From contig WGMU01000022.1 in assembly GCA_016124895.1 (NCBI GenBank), positions 29,625 through 93,624 of the forward strand: a stretch of 64,000 nt of DNA, written 5' to 3'. The position numbers and the translations under genes are program-made. The notes beneath the pieces are model-generated. The model had not been told where the DNA came from and searched no databases. It was given only the letters and a program-made list of their open reading frames with translations. This document shows, piece after piece, positions 35,710 through 43,993 of this stretch. Position 1 is the first letter of the stretch, and each line of letters begins with the position of its first letter. Source of the DNA: a bacterium. Its GTDB lineage: Bacteria; Planctomycetota; Planctomycetia; Planctomycetales; Planctomycetaceae.

Positions 35710-36333
35710 ATGTGCGAGCGCGTCGTTGTCCGGACAGCCGGTCTCTCAGATGTCGCTGGCCGCCGATCAGATGAAGGATCTGAATTCGACGTGTCTCTCA
35801 CTGACGGCCACGGACAGATTGACTCAGGTGAGATCGCGGAGCTGTACCGCGATTACGCCGAGAATCTTCGGCGGCTGGTCATTGGTATTCTGAGAGATCA
35901 AGGGCTGGCGGATGAGGTGCTCCAGACTGTGTTTGGACGGCTCATCGAGCGGTCGGATTCGATTCGTGACGACGTGCGGGGCTGGCTGTTCCGTGTCGCC
36001 TCGAACGAAGCCATCCAGGTGAAACGGCGGCAGGCTCGCGAACAGCGGGCGGTCGATCAGGCTGCCTGGCAGACGGCCTCTCGCCAGAGCGGTGAGGGTC
36101 CGACGGATGGAAGTGCCATCCGGAACGAAACGGTGGCGGATGTCAGACGGGCAATTGACTCGCTGCCGGACGCTCAGCAACAGATCGTCCGGATGCGGAT
36201 TTATGAGAATAAGACGTTTGCGGTTATCGCGAACGAACTGGGAGTTCCACTGGGCACTGTGTTGACGCGAATGCGTCTGGCGACGGAGCGGCTGCAGCAG
36301 GCACTGAAGAAATCGTTCGATCAGGATACTTAG
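35710..36333 (+). CDS. ECF-type RNA polymerase sigma factor
   Basis: The product is up to 207 residues. The region 2 part reads ELYRDYAENLRRLVIGILRDQGLADEVLQTVFGRL, followed by region 2.4-like RGWLFRVASNEAIQVKRR. Region 4 reads SLPDAQQQIVRMRIYENKTFAVIANELGVPLGTVLTRMRLATERL, a clear helix-turn-helix. Extracytoplasmic-function sigma factors redirect RNA polymerase when released from an anti-sigma factor. The start is uncertain: ATG 35710 lacks a good ribosome site, while GTG 35791 has GAAGGA 12 bases upstream. The next gene encodes a single-pass membrane protein suited to be its anti-sigma factor. Confidence 0.85.
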   Translation: MCERVVVRTAGLSDVAGRRSDEGSEFDVSLTDGHGQIDSGEIAELYRDYAENLRRLVIGILRDQGLADEVLQTVFGRLIERSDSIRDDVRGWLFRVASNEAIQVKRRQAREQRAVDQAAWQTASRQSGEGPTDGSAIRNETVADVRRAIDSLPDAQQQIVRMRIYENKTFAVIANELGVPLGTVLTRMRLATERLQQALKKSFDQDT

Positions 36334-36392
36334 CCTCTCAGTCAGTTCATCGAAACAGGTAATTGGAACGTCGTTCCGAACGGGGAATCATC

Positions 36393-37073
36393 ATGGCAGC
36401 GAATCACGAGACAGACGGCGGTGGCCGCAGCGATCTCGACTGGCTCGCACTTCTCTATGTGTGCGGTGAGCTGTCTGCTGACGAGGCAGATTGCTTTGAG
36501 TCGCGGCTGCTTGCGGAACCCGCTGTCGCTGAGGCCGTTTCCCGCACGGTCGCTCTTGGCGAAACCGTCTCGCTGGCGTTTGCCGTAGAGGCGGATAGCG
36601 CGGACCGGAAGTTCGATGTGCAGACAACGCGTGTCTCGGAACTCGAACGTCGGTCGGTCGCACTGGCGCGACGATCTGCAGTCGGGCGATCTGTTACTGT
36701 GCTGACTGCCGGTTGCGTCGTCGTCGCGGCACTGCTGATTTCATACCGCGGAATCGACTCGTCGCCCAGCAACGAGGATCAGCAGCCGCTGGCTGCAAAT
36801 TCAGAAGCGACCAGACACAGTCGAACTTCCGACGCAATCTCAGTAACAGACCGGCGCACCGAGATCAGTTCACTGTTGCTGGAAACCTGGGCGGAAGCTC
36901 GCGAGTCGATCGCTGCTCTGGATGGTGAGACTCCGTCCGAAAGTATTCCCGGTGACTCGATTGAATCACGGACAGACTCGACGAATGAGGTCCCGGACTG
37001 GTTGTTTGTCGCCGTGGAACTTTCCTACGACACGGCATTGGGCGCACCGGACAACCCGATTCTGGAGAACTAG
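36393..37073 (+). CDS. Putative membrane anti-sigma factor
   Basis: This 226-residue protein has an N-terminal cytoplasmic helical part (LDWLALLYVCGELSADEADCFESRLLAEPAVAEAVSRTV) resembling the start of anti-sigma domains. One transmembrane helix lies at about residues 101-120, and the periplasmic tail has low complexity. There is no HxxxCxxC zinc motif. Position directly after the ECF sigma gene is the main support. The next gene starts 4 bases after its stop, so they are co-transcribed. Direct family recognition is weak. Confidence 0.6.
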   Translation: MAANHETDGGGRSDLDWLALLYVCGELSADEADCFESRLLAEPAVAEAVSRTVALGETVSLAFAVEADSADRKFDVQTTRVSELERRSVALARRSAVGRSVTVLTAGCVVVAALLISYRGIDSSPSNEDQQPLAANSEATRHSRTSDAISVTDRRTEISSLLLETWAEARESIAALDGETPSESIPGDSIESRTDSTNEVPDWLFVAVELSYDTALGAPDNPILEN

Positions 37074-37077
37074 CGAG

Positions 37078-37860
37078 ATGGTTCGTTCACTGGCTGGATT
37101 GCTGCCTCTGACAATCGTCTGCGTGGTGACGCTGCTGTCCTACGCCGACGAGAAATCAGCGCCGCGCAAGCAGTCTCAGCGTCCGCAGGAGCCGGTTTCG
37201 GCAGAGCCGGTTTCCGACGCTGTCGAAAAGGCCGCGCTGGGATTCGCTCGGGCGCAGCATCCGGAGCTTGCGGATCTGCTCGATGCCCTGCGACGCTCGA
37301 ATCTGCCGGCGTATCAGTCAGCACTGCGGGACGTCTCACGCGATGCCGAACGGCTGAAGAAAATGGCCGAACGCGATGCTGAGCGTTACCAGCTTTCCCT
37401 CCAAATCTGGAATCTCGACTCGCGGATTCGCCTGGAAATCGCCAGGTTGTCAATGTCGTCCGACTCCGAAGTCGAATCCCGACTGCGGCCCATGATCGAA
37501 GAACGTCAGGCTGTTCGAATTGCGCTGCTGGAAGTTGATTATCAGCGTCAAAAGGAGCGTTTCGAGAAGGTCAGCGAACAACTGGCTGCAACTCGAAAGT
37601 CATCCGACGACCGCGTCGCCGCTGAGATCGATCGCATCCAGCGGCTGATTTCTGCCAAATCGAAAACGCGGACGCTCGCGGCGGGGTCGAGGTCCGAAAA
37701 GTCGAAACCCAGCAATGTGCAGACCGGGGCTGAACGGCCAAAGACGGGTGAGTCTGCTCTGACAGACCGGTTTGCAAAGCCATCCAGCGCTTCGTCGCGA
37801 AAGAAATCTGCTGATATTAAGCCGCGGTCAGGCGATGCACAGCCACGATCAGATAAGTAG
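37078..37860 (+). CDS. Exported coiled-coil protein of unknown function
   Basis: This 260-residue protein has a signal peptide (MVRSLAGLLPLTIVCVVTLLSYA) and then a highly charged helical region. Heptad-like runs lie at about residues 70-200 (SRDAERLKKMAERDAERYQLS; LLEVDYQRQKERFEKVSEQL). A Lys/Ser/Arg-rich disordered tail ends the protein. It follows the anti-sigma gene by 4 bases and precedes the DUF1549 gene. It may be a periplasmic partner or target of the sigma system. No family was recognised. Confidence 0.65.
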   Translation: MVRSLAGLLPLTIVCVVTLLSYADEKSAPRKQSQRPQEPVSAEPVSDAVEKAALGFARAQHPELADLLDALRRSNLPAYQSALRDVSRDAERLKKMAERDAERYQLSLQIWNLDSRIRLEIARLSMSSDSEVESRLRPMIEERQAVRIALLEVDYQRQKERFEKVSEQLAATRKSSDDRVAAEIDRIQRLISAKSKTRTLAAGSRSEKSKPSNVQTGAERPKTGESALTDRFAKPSSASSRKKSADIKPRSGDAQPRSDK

Positions 37861-37955
37861 TCTCACCGTCCAGGCGGCCGAATTCGCAGGAGTCCGGCTG
37901 GCTGACTTTCCCTCCTTTATGTTCCCGCCACTGAATTCACGGAAAGGTTTTCTCC

Positions 37956-40694
37956 ATGAAGTGTTGTGTCGGAATGACGGTACTGATCGCCGCCCTGTCG
38001 CCGGGGCTTGCGGCCAGTGCCGCAGACGAAAACGCAGACAGTCAGAAGCAGAAAGAACTGCGGCCCGCCTCCGAGCGTTTCGCATCGCCGGACACTGACG
38101 AAATCCCGGACTTCCGCCGGCTGGTCGTTCCGGTCATCGGAAAGCTGGGCTGTAACAGCCGAGCCTGTCACGGGTCGTTTCAGGGGCAGGGCGGGTTTCA
38201 GCTCTCGCTCTTCGGCTACGACTTCAAGATGGACCATGACGGCCTGCTCGAGCGCGTCGACCTCGAAACTCCGGCCGACAGCTACGCGCTCCATAAAGCG
38301 ACACTGGATGAGCCGCACCGCGGTGGTAAACGCACCGAAAAGGGCACGTGGGAATACAACGTCCTGCTGAAGTGGATTGCAGGCGGCGCAAAGAATGTCG
38401 ACCTCGAAAACTCACCGACGTTTGAACGGCTCGAAGTTACGCCGAGCGAGCTGCGGTTCTCGAAAGCCGGCGAGACGGTGCAGCTTAAGGTTGTGGCCGT
38501 CTGGTCCGACGGCAGCCGCGAAGACGTCACGTGCATGTGCCGCTTTCAGTCGAACGATGATCAGATCGCTGACGTTTCGAAGACGGGCGAAGTCGTCAAT
38601 CAGCAGGCCGGCGATACGCACATCGTCGCGTTTTACGACAACGGCGTGCAGCCGATTCCGGTGATCCGACCCGTGACTGACACGGTCGGTGAGAAGTATC
38701 CGAAGCTTGCCACAAAGACGAAGATCGACGGTCTCGTCATCGAGAAGCTGGCCAAGCTGGGCGTTGTGCCGTCAGACGTAGCGGGTGATACCGAGTTTCT
38801 GCGTCGTGTCACGCTGGATATGACCGGCACGCTGCCGACGCCGCAGCAGATCCGCGATTTCGTGGCCGACGCAAACGCCGATAAGCGGGCTCGCAAGATC
38901 AACGAACTGCTGGAAACTCCAGCTTACGCCGCCTGGTGGGCAACCCGCTTCGCCGACTGGACCGGCAACAGCGACGATCAGCTCAACAACGTCACGCCAG
39001 TTCGGGCTCAGGCGGCTCAGGACTGGTATGAGTGGCTGCGGGCTCGCGTCGAAAAGAACGTGCCCTACGACAGAATCGTCGAAGGCATCGTTCTGGCAAA
39101 GGGCCGTCAGGGCGACGAGGACTATCTCGAATACTGTGCGAGCATGTCGGAGATCTATCAGCGGAACTCCGAAGCCAGCTACGCGGACCGAGAGACGATG
39201 CCTCATTACTGGGCTCGCAACAACTTCCGACAGCCGGAAGACCGCGTGATCGGTTTTGCCTACAGCTTCCTGGGCATCCGGATGCAATGCGCGCAGTGCC
39301 ACAAGCACCCGTTCGATGCCTGGACGATGCAGGATTTCCACGAGTTCAAAAACTTCTTCGTTCATACGACGTTCCGCAACAGCCCCGGAGCCCGCGAAGG
39401 TGCGGAGAAACTCGTCACTGACCTCGGCCTCGACACAAAGCTGCGAGGTAACGACCTGCGTCGCCAGATCACGCCGTTGCTGGCCCAGGGCAAAGTAGTC
39501 CCGTTCGATGAGGTCTGGACCCGGAAGGTTGAACCCGCGCGCGAGACGAATGGCAACAACCGTCGGCGCCAGCAGAATAACCGCGGCGGTAATCAGCCGC
39601 GCGAAGCCCGACTTCTCGGTGAGTCCGAAGCGACCGATCTGTCTCAATTTGAAGATCCCCGGGAGCCGCTGATGGCCTGGATGCGATCCAATGACCTGAT
39701 GGCCAAAGCGCTGGTTAATCGCGTGTGGGCTGCATACTTCAATGTCGGCATTGTCGAACCGCCGGACGACATGGCGCTTGCCAATCCACCGAGTAACAAG
39801 CCGCTGCTCGACTACCTGACGCAAGGCTTTATCGACAGCGGGTACGACCTGAAATGGCTGCATCGTGAGATCGCCAACAGCGACACGTATCAGCGCACCT
39901 GGGTGCCGAACGATTCAAACCACGGCGATCAGCGGAACTTCAGCCACTCGATTCCGCGCCGGATTCCGGCCGAAGTTGCTCTTGATGCCCTGGTCGCGGC
40001 CACATCGGCGGACGACGAATTCGGCAAAATGCTGACGGACGTCGATCGCCGTTCGATCTCCATCGCGTCGGCAGGCTCGCGGTATAACGAGAACCGCCAG
40101 AATTACTCACTATCTGTCTTCGGCCGCTCGATTCGTGAATCGAACTGCGACTGCGATCGCTCGGAACAGCCGAGTCTTTTGCAGACCGTCTTCCTGCAGA
40201 ACGATCAGGACGTTTATCGCCTGATCGATCAGGGACGTGGCGGCTGGATCAATCAGGTCGCCAGTGAACTGGGAATGCGACAGACGCGGACGGCCGGCTC
40301 GGCAGGCAACAACTCCGAGCGTCAGATCGCCCGCGCCGAAACCCAGATTCGTCAACTCAAGGCGGAATTGAAAAAGGCGAAGAAGGCTGATGACGAAGCC
40401 GAGGCCACGAAAGTGGCGCGCCGCCTCGAATTCGCAGAAAAGCAACTCGCCCGGCTGACGGGAGTAGACAAGGCGGACGACAAGGCATCCGCGACCGCTC
40501 AGTCGGCCAATGACGCCGAAAAAATCCCGGACATCATCCGCCGGACTTACCTGCGAACCGTCAGCCGGGAACCGAGCGCCGACGAACTGGAGCGGACGGT
40601 GGCTCACGTCAAGTCGTCCGAAAACCAGCTCGACGGTGTCCGTGACGTGCTCTGGGCATTGATTAACACCAAAGAGTTCATCGTCAACCACTAA
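37956..40694 (+). CDS. DUF1549/DUF1553 cytochrome-type protein with bacterial Ig-like domain
   Basis: The product is a 912-residue exported protein (signal peptide about residues 1-22). It has a CNSRACHGS motif near residue 66, a BIG_2-type Ig-like domain at about 150-235, and DUF1549 at about 260-480, which includes the haem-like CAQCHKHPFD. DUF1553 covers about 570-905 (LVNRVWAAYFNVGIVEPPDD; RTYLRTVSREPSADELE). A charged coiled-coil insertion of about 60 residues lies at about 790-855. Such proteins pair with DUF1501 proteins in planctomycetes, as here, and are assumed to bind haem c and act in the periplasm on unknown substrates. Confidence 0.9.
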   Translation: MKCCVGMTVLIAALSPGLAASAADENADSQKQKELRPASERFASPDTDEIPDFRRLVVPVIGKLGCNSRACHGSFQGQGGFQLSLFGYDFKMDHDGLLERVDLETPADSYALHKATLDEPHRGGKRTEKGTWEYNVLLKWIAGGAKNVDLENSPTFERLEVTPSELRFSKAGETVQLKVVAVWSDGSREDVTCMCRFQSNDDQIADVSKTGEVVNQQAGDTHIVAFYDNGVQPIPVIRPVTDTVGEKYPKLATKTKIDGLVIEKLAKLGVVPSDVAGDTEFLRRVTLDMTGTLPTPQQIRDFVADANADKRARKINELLETPAYAAWWATRFADWTGNSDDQLNNVTPVRAQAAQDWYEWLRARVEKNVPYDRIVEGIVLAKGRQGDEDYLEYCASMSEIYQRNSEASYADRETMPHYWARNNFRQPEDRVIGFAYSFLGIRMQCAQCHKHPFDAWTMQDFHEFKNFFVHTTFRNSPGAREGAEKLVTDLGLDTKLRGNDLRRQITPLLAQGKVVPFDEVWTRKVEPARETNGNNRRRQQNNRGGNQPREARLLGESEATDLSQFEDPREPLMAWMRSNDLMAKALVNRVWAAYFNVGIVEPPDDMALANPPSNKPLLDYLTQGFIDSGYDLKWLHREIANSDTYQRTWVPNDSNHGDQRNFSHSIPRRIPAEVALDALVAATSADDEFGKMLTDVDRRSISIASAGSRYNENRQNYSLSVFGRSIRESNCDCDRSEQPSLLQTVFLQNDQDVYRLIDQGRGGWINQVASELGMRQTRTAGSAGNNSERQIARAETQIRQLKAELKKAKKADDEAEATKVARRLEFAEKQLARLTGVDKADDKASATAQSANDAEKIPDIIRRTYLRTVSREPSADELERTVAHVKSSENQLDGVRDVLWALINTKEFIVNH

Positions 40695-40704
40695 CTGTTT
40701 TTCT

Positions 40705-40739
40705 CGGGTTCCCGGACGGTGTCCGGGAACCCGTTGCTT
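40705..40739 (+). terminator. Strong hairpin after DUF1549/DUF1553 gene
   Basis: CGGGTTCCCGGAC (40705-40717) pairs perfectly over 13 bp with GTCCGGGAACCCG (40721-40733) with a GGT loop, followed by TTGCTT. The T-tract is weak, so partial termination or mRNA 3'-end protection between the two operon genes is plausible. Confidence 0.65.
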
Positions 40740-40823
40740 CCCCATTCTGAATCACGGCACCGCAACTCATGTGCGGTCCCCCAATGCCACTCAATCCAGC
40801 TCTTCCTTGAAAGGACTGCCACT

Positions 40824-42125
40824 ATGGCGCGACATCGTAACTGTGAAGGCACTTCTCGCCGCGATTTCCTGAAGGTCGGAGCCCTCGGCGCGACCGGCCT
40901 GACCATGTCCAGCTACCTGCGTATGGTGGAAGCCGGCCAGGTCAAAGGCGGCACGGCACGCTCGGCGATCTTCATCAATCTGAGCGGTGGACCATCTCAT
41001 ATGGACACGTTCGATTTGAAGCCGGATGCCCCGGATACCCACCGCGGCGAGTTTAACCCGATCGACACGAACGTTCCTGGTATCCAGATCAGCGAGCACC
41101 TGCCAAAGCTGGCTAAAGTGCAGAATCTCTACACGATTCTTCGCGGTGTCAGTCACACATTGGGCGCTCACCGACTGGGGACAGAATACGTCAACACCGG
41201 CAACAAACCGCTGCCGTCGATCGAGTATCCAGGTTATGGAGCAGTCGTCTCAAAAGAACTCGAAACAGCACAGGACATCCCGCCGTTTGTGGCGATTCCG
41301 AACAGCGCACAGAAGCCGGGCTTCCTGGGAGTCCGGTACGCTCCGCTGAACACCGGCTCGACTCCGACAGCCGGCCAGCCGTACGCCGTTCGCGGCATCG
41401 AGCTGAGCGGCGGTCTGACGATCAACGAAGTCGAAAAGCGGCAGTCGCTGCTGAAAGATCTCGACTCAACATTCCGCAGTATCGAGCAGGACAGCCAACT
41501 GATTGACGGTCTCGACCGTTTCAGTCAGCAGGCTTACTACATGATTACGTCGAAGCGTTCGCGCGAAGCGTTCGACATCAGCCGCGAACCGTCCGAATCC
41601 GCAAAGCTGTTCGGTGAGGACGGATTTGATCAGAACTGCCTGCTGGCGACTCGACTTGTCGAAGCCGGCACGCGGTTCGTCACGATTACGCTCGGTGGCT
41701 GGGACACGCATCGTGACAATTGGACCGTGCTGAAGGACCGGCGTCTTCCCATCCTCGACAGTGGTCTGGCTGGCCTGTTGCAGGCTTTGGAGATGAAGGG
41801 TCTACTGGAAACGACGAACGTGTTCGTCACGGGTGAATTCGGCCGCACGCCGAAGATCAACACCGAACGCGTCGGTCGCGATCACTACCCGCGCTGCATG
41901 TTCATGCTGATGGCCGGTGGCGGCGTCAAAGGCGGTCAGGTACTTGGCGAATCGAATGCCGACGCCACGCTGCCGAAAGACGAAGTCGGTTACTCGCCGG
42001 ACGACGTGGCGGCCTCGATGTATTACGCACTGGGCATCGATCACCAGCACGAGTACCACACCAATACGGGCCGGCCGATTATGGTTGTCCGTAATGGCAA
42101 TCCGATTAAAGAACTGTTTGCGTAG
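40824..42125 (+). CDS. DUF1501 family protein with Tat signal
   Basis: This 433-residue protein has a twin-arginine signal (TSRRDFLKVGALGATG). The DUF1501 core includes IFINLSGGPSHMDTFDLKP, TITLGGWDTHRDNW and GEFGRTPKIN with VGRDHYPRC, consistent with the alkaline-phosphatase-like metal site of the family. It lies downstream of the DUF1549/DUF1553 gene, its usual partner in this phylum, separated by a hairpin. The ATG at 40824 has GAAAGGA about 8 bases upstream. The substrate is unknown. Confidence 0.9.
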   Translation: MARHRNCEGTSRRDFLKVGALGATGLTMSSYLRMVEAGQVKGGTARSAIFINLSGGPSHMDTFDLKPDAPDTHRGEFNPIDTNVPGIQISEHLPKLAKVQNLYTILRGVSHTLGAHRLGTEYVNTGNKPLPSIEYPGYGAVVSKELETAQDIPPFVAIPNSAQKPGFLGVRYAPLNTGSTPTAGQPYAVRGIELSGGLTINEVEKRQSLLKDLDSTFRSIEQDSQLIDGLDRFSQQAYYMITSKRSREAFDISREPSESAKLFGEDGFDQNCLLATRLVEAGTRFVTITLGGWDTHRDNWTVLKDRRLPILDSGLAGLLQALEMKGLLETTNVFVTGEFGRTPKINTERVGRDHYPRCMFMLMAGGGVKGGQVLGESNADATLPKDEVGYSPDDVAASMYYALGIDHQHEYHTNTGRPIMVVRNGNPIKELFA

Positions 42126-42134
42126 CAATTCGAC

Positions 42135-42174
42135 ACAGGCCCGGCTGTCTGACATGACTGTCGGGCCTGTTTTT
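42135..42174 (+). terminator. Rho-independent terminator after DUF1501 gene
   Basis: ACAGGCCCG (42135-42143) pairs with CGGGCCTGT (42162-42170), followed immediately by TTTT. It begins 10 bases after the stop codon and closes the DUF1549-DUF1501 transcript. Confidence 0.85.
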
Positions 42175-42311
42175 ATCTTCTGAGAATATGCGAAACCTGA
42201 GTGGATACGCGGAGTTTGTTCGCGGAAGTGAGAATCGTTTACGCCGTTTCCGCCAGCAATCTGGCTATTTATTTTCAATTGCGGCTGCGGTCGCTCCACA
42301 GGAGAAGTTGT

Positions 42312-42881
42312 ATGAAGGCATTCAAAAGTCTGTTGTGTGTGGCTCTGGCTGTGTTGATTTCATCCGGAGCGATGGCTGCCGATGAGGCCAAAAAGGGCAA
42401 AGGGGATGCGAAGAATCGTCAGGCTCGTACACCGTCCGTCACTGCCCGGTTTCTAGGCGATATTGAACTGACGGCTGAGCAGAAGGAGAAGGTCGCTGCC
42501 ATCGACAAGGAATTCGCTGTGAAGGCTGCTGAAATCCGCAAGAAGACGGACAGCATTCTGACGGAAGATCAGATCAAGGCCCGTGCCGAAGCCCAAAAGG
42601 CCGCTCGCGCTGCTGGCTCCAAGGGGCCCGATGCTCAGAAGGCCGTTTCTGCGGCATTGAAGCTGACCGACGAGCAGAAGACGAAAATGGCTGACGTTCA
42701 GAAAGCCAATCGGGAACTGAGTCAGCAGGTCGTCGCTGCTCTGAAGAAGGTTCTGACGGAAGAACAGGCCGCCAAACTGAAGGTTCCTGCCGCTCGCGCT
42801 GGTAAAAAGGGTGCCGCGAAAAAAGGCGATGCTGTGAAGAAGCCGGAAGACAAGAGCAAGAAGAAGCCAGAGGGCAAGTAA
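42312..42881 (+). CDS. Exported LTxxQ-repeat (Spy/CpxP-like) helical protein with lysine-rich tail
   Basis: This 189-residue protein has a signal peptide (MKAFKSLLCVALAVLISSGAMA). The body is helical with four LTxxQ-type motifs (LTAEQ, LTEDQ, LTDEQ, LTEEQ), as in periplasmic Spy/CpxP-like proteins. The C-terminal 30 residues are almost all Lys, Ala, Gly, Pro and Glu, which suggests a basic surface or nucleic-acid/anionic-polymer binding. The ATG at 42312 has GGAGAAG upstream. Terminators bracket it, so it is a single-gene transcript. Confidence 0.75.
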   Translation: MKAFKSLLCVALAVLISSGAMAADEAKKGKGDAKNRQARTPSVTARFLGDIELTAEQKEKVAAIDKEFAVKAAEIRKKTDSILTEDQIKARAEAQKAARAAGSKGPDAQKAVSAALKLTDEQKTKMADVQKANRELSQQVVAALKKVLTEEQAAKLKVPAARAGKKGAAKKGDAVKKPEDKSKKKPEGK

Positions 42882-42934
42882 GTCAAAAGTCTTCTGACAG
42901 ACTCGCTCGTTGACGGGGCCAGTCGATTGAACAC

Positions 42935-42970
42935 AAAACGGGAGTCGGAACAATTCCGGCTCCCGTTTTT
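42935..42970 (+). terminator. Strong Rho-independent terminator
   Basis: A stem of up to 16 bp runs from 42935 to 42950 and from 42954 to 42969, with a CAA loop and one G-T pair, and it is flanked by an A-tract and a T-tract. It ends the LTxxQ gene and could work in either direction. Confidence 0.9.
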
Positions 42971-43016
42971 GTTTACCATTACCGAATTCGAGTGCTGCCG
43001 CTCGCAGGAGTCCATG

Positions 43017-43295
43017 ATGTCCGTTGACCACGAATGCCGTCGCGTCATTTTTCATGGCCGCGTTCAGGGGGTTGGATTCCGGTATACGGCGGACCGGATC
43101 GCGCGGGGACATTTGGTGACGGGCTTTGTCAGAAATCTGGTCGATGGCACCGTTGAACTGGTCGCGTGTGGAACCTCGTTTGAAGTCGATCGCTTTCTCA
43201 AAGAGGTGATGACGTACTTCGCAGAGAATATTACGTCGACGCACGATGACCGAGTCGACTATCGCGAATTTGCTGGCTTCGAAATCCGACGTTGA
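43017..43295 (+). CDS. acyP: Acylphosphatase
   Basis: This 92-residue protein hydrolyses acyl phosphates. The signature GRVQGVGFRYTADRIA contains the phosphate-binding loop with catalytic R22, and the catalytic Asn is N40 in GFVRNLVDGTVE. Length matches the family. Two adjacent ATGs exist; the second, at 43017, is preferred because AGGAG ends 6 bases before it, whereas the first at 43014 would be too close. It stands alone between a terminator and a convergent operon. Confidence 0.92.
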   Translation: MSVDHECRRVIFHGRVQGVGFRYTADRIARGHLVTGFVRNLVDGTVELVACGTSFEVDRFLKEVMTYFAENITSTHDDRVDYREFAGFEIRR

Positions 43296-43450
43296 GTGCC
43301 GGGTCCGAAGCAGGTTCCCGGACAAACCACCAGTCTTGCTCAAACATCTGCCCGCCTCAGACCGCCACCTCGTGTTTTGCCAGACACAACTGTGACGGCC
43401 GTTACGTGAATCGTAAACGAGCCGATTGCCAGATCGTCAGGCGGATCCCC

Positions 43451-43993
43451 TCACGCCGTCGGCTTCTTTTCCGTACTGGCGATCAGACGGCCGATGTCAC
43501 AGGAAGAGGCGGGTGTCTTGTGCCGATAGCCGGCAAGGATTTCGCCATTCTTCACCAGAAAGACGCCGGGCATTTGCAGAACGTCGCCTTTGATGCGGCC
43601 AAAACCGTGGCGTTTGAGAATCGCTGTGCGGAAACCGCCGAGCCAGACGGCCGGGTTCAGCATCTCGACCGGCGACATTCGGCGCAGCTCAAAGGCCTCG
43701 TACAAATGTTGTTCCCGGTCGGCAATCCGCGGAACGTCCGCGAGTCCATATCGCGCGGCGAGTTCCGCAACATCGGCGTCCCGTTCCAGATGGACGAGCA
43801 CGATGCCGATCCCGGCCGCTTCGATCTGTTTGCGTCGTTGGGCCAGATCGCCCAGCAACTCGCGACAAAAGGTGCAGCCGCTGTGACGCAGAAACGCAAC
43901 GAGTATCGGCCGCTCGGCTGAGAGTTCGTTAAGCGATTGACCGGTCGTTGACCGCAGCGTCGACTGCGGATCGCTGGCTTGAGACTCAGTCAT
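43451..43993 (-). CDS. SelL-related / AhpC-TSA-like redox protein (Cys form)
   Basis: This 180-residue peroxiredoxin-like protein has a CxxC redox motif, C40-T-F-C43, in AFLRHSGCTFCRELL. The later pattern MPGVFLVKNGEILAGYRHKTPASSCD matches the SelL-related group, in which this motif is UxxU in selenium-using species. Here both positions are cysteine. It probably reduces a peroxide or disulfide in the cytoplasm; no signal peptide is present. Its start overlaps the RarA stop by 8 bases, so the two are translationally coupled. Confidence 0.8.
   Translation of the reverse strand: MTESQASDPQSTLRSTTGQSLNELSAERPILVAFLRHSGCTFCRELLGDLAQRRKQIEAAGIGIVLVHLERDADVAELAARYGLADVPRIADREQHLYEAFELRRMSPVEMLNPAVWLGGFRTAILKRHGFGRIKGDVLQMPGVFLVKNGEILAGYRHKTPASSCDIGRLIASTEKKPTA

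Noticed and set aside
38772..39863. 363-residue open frame on the minus strand
   Set aside because: Antisense to DUF1549/DUF1553, whose motifs are clear on the plus strand.
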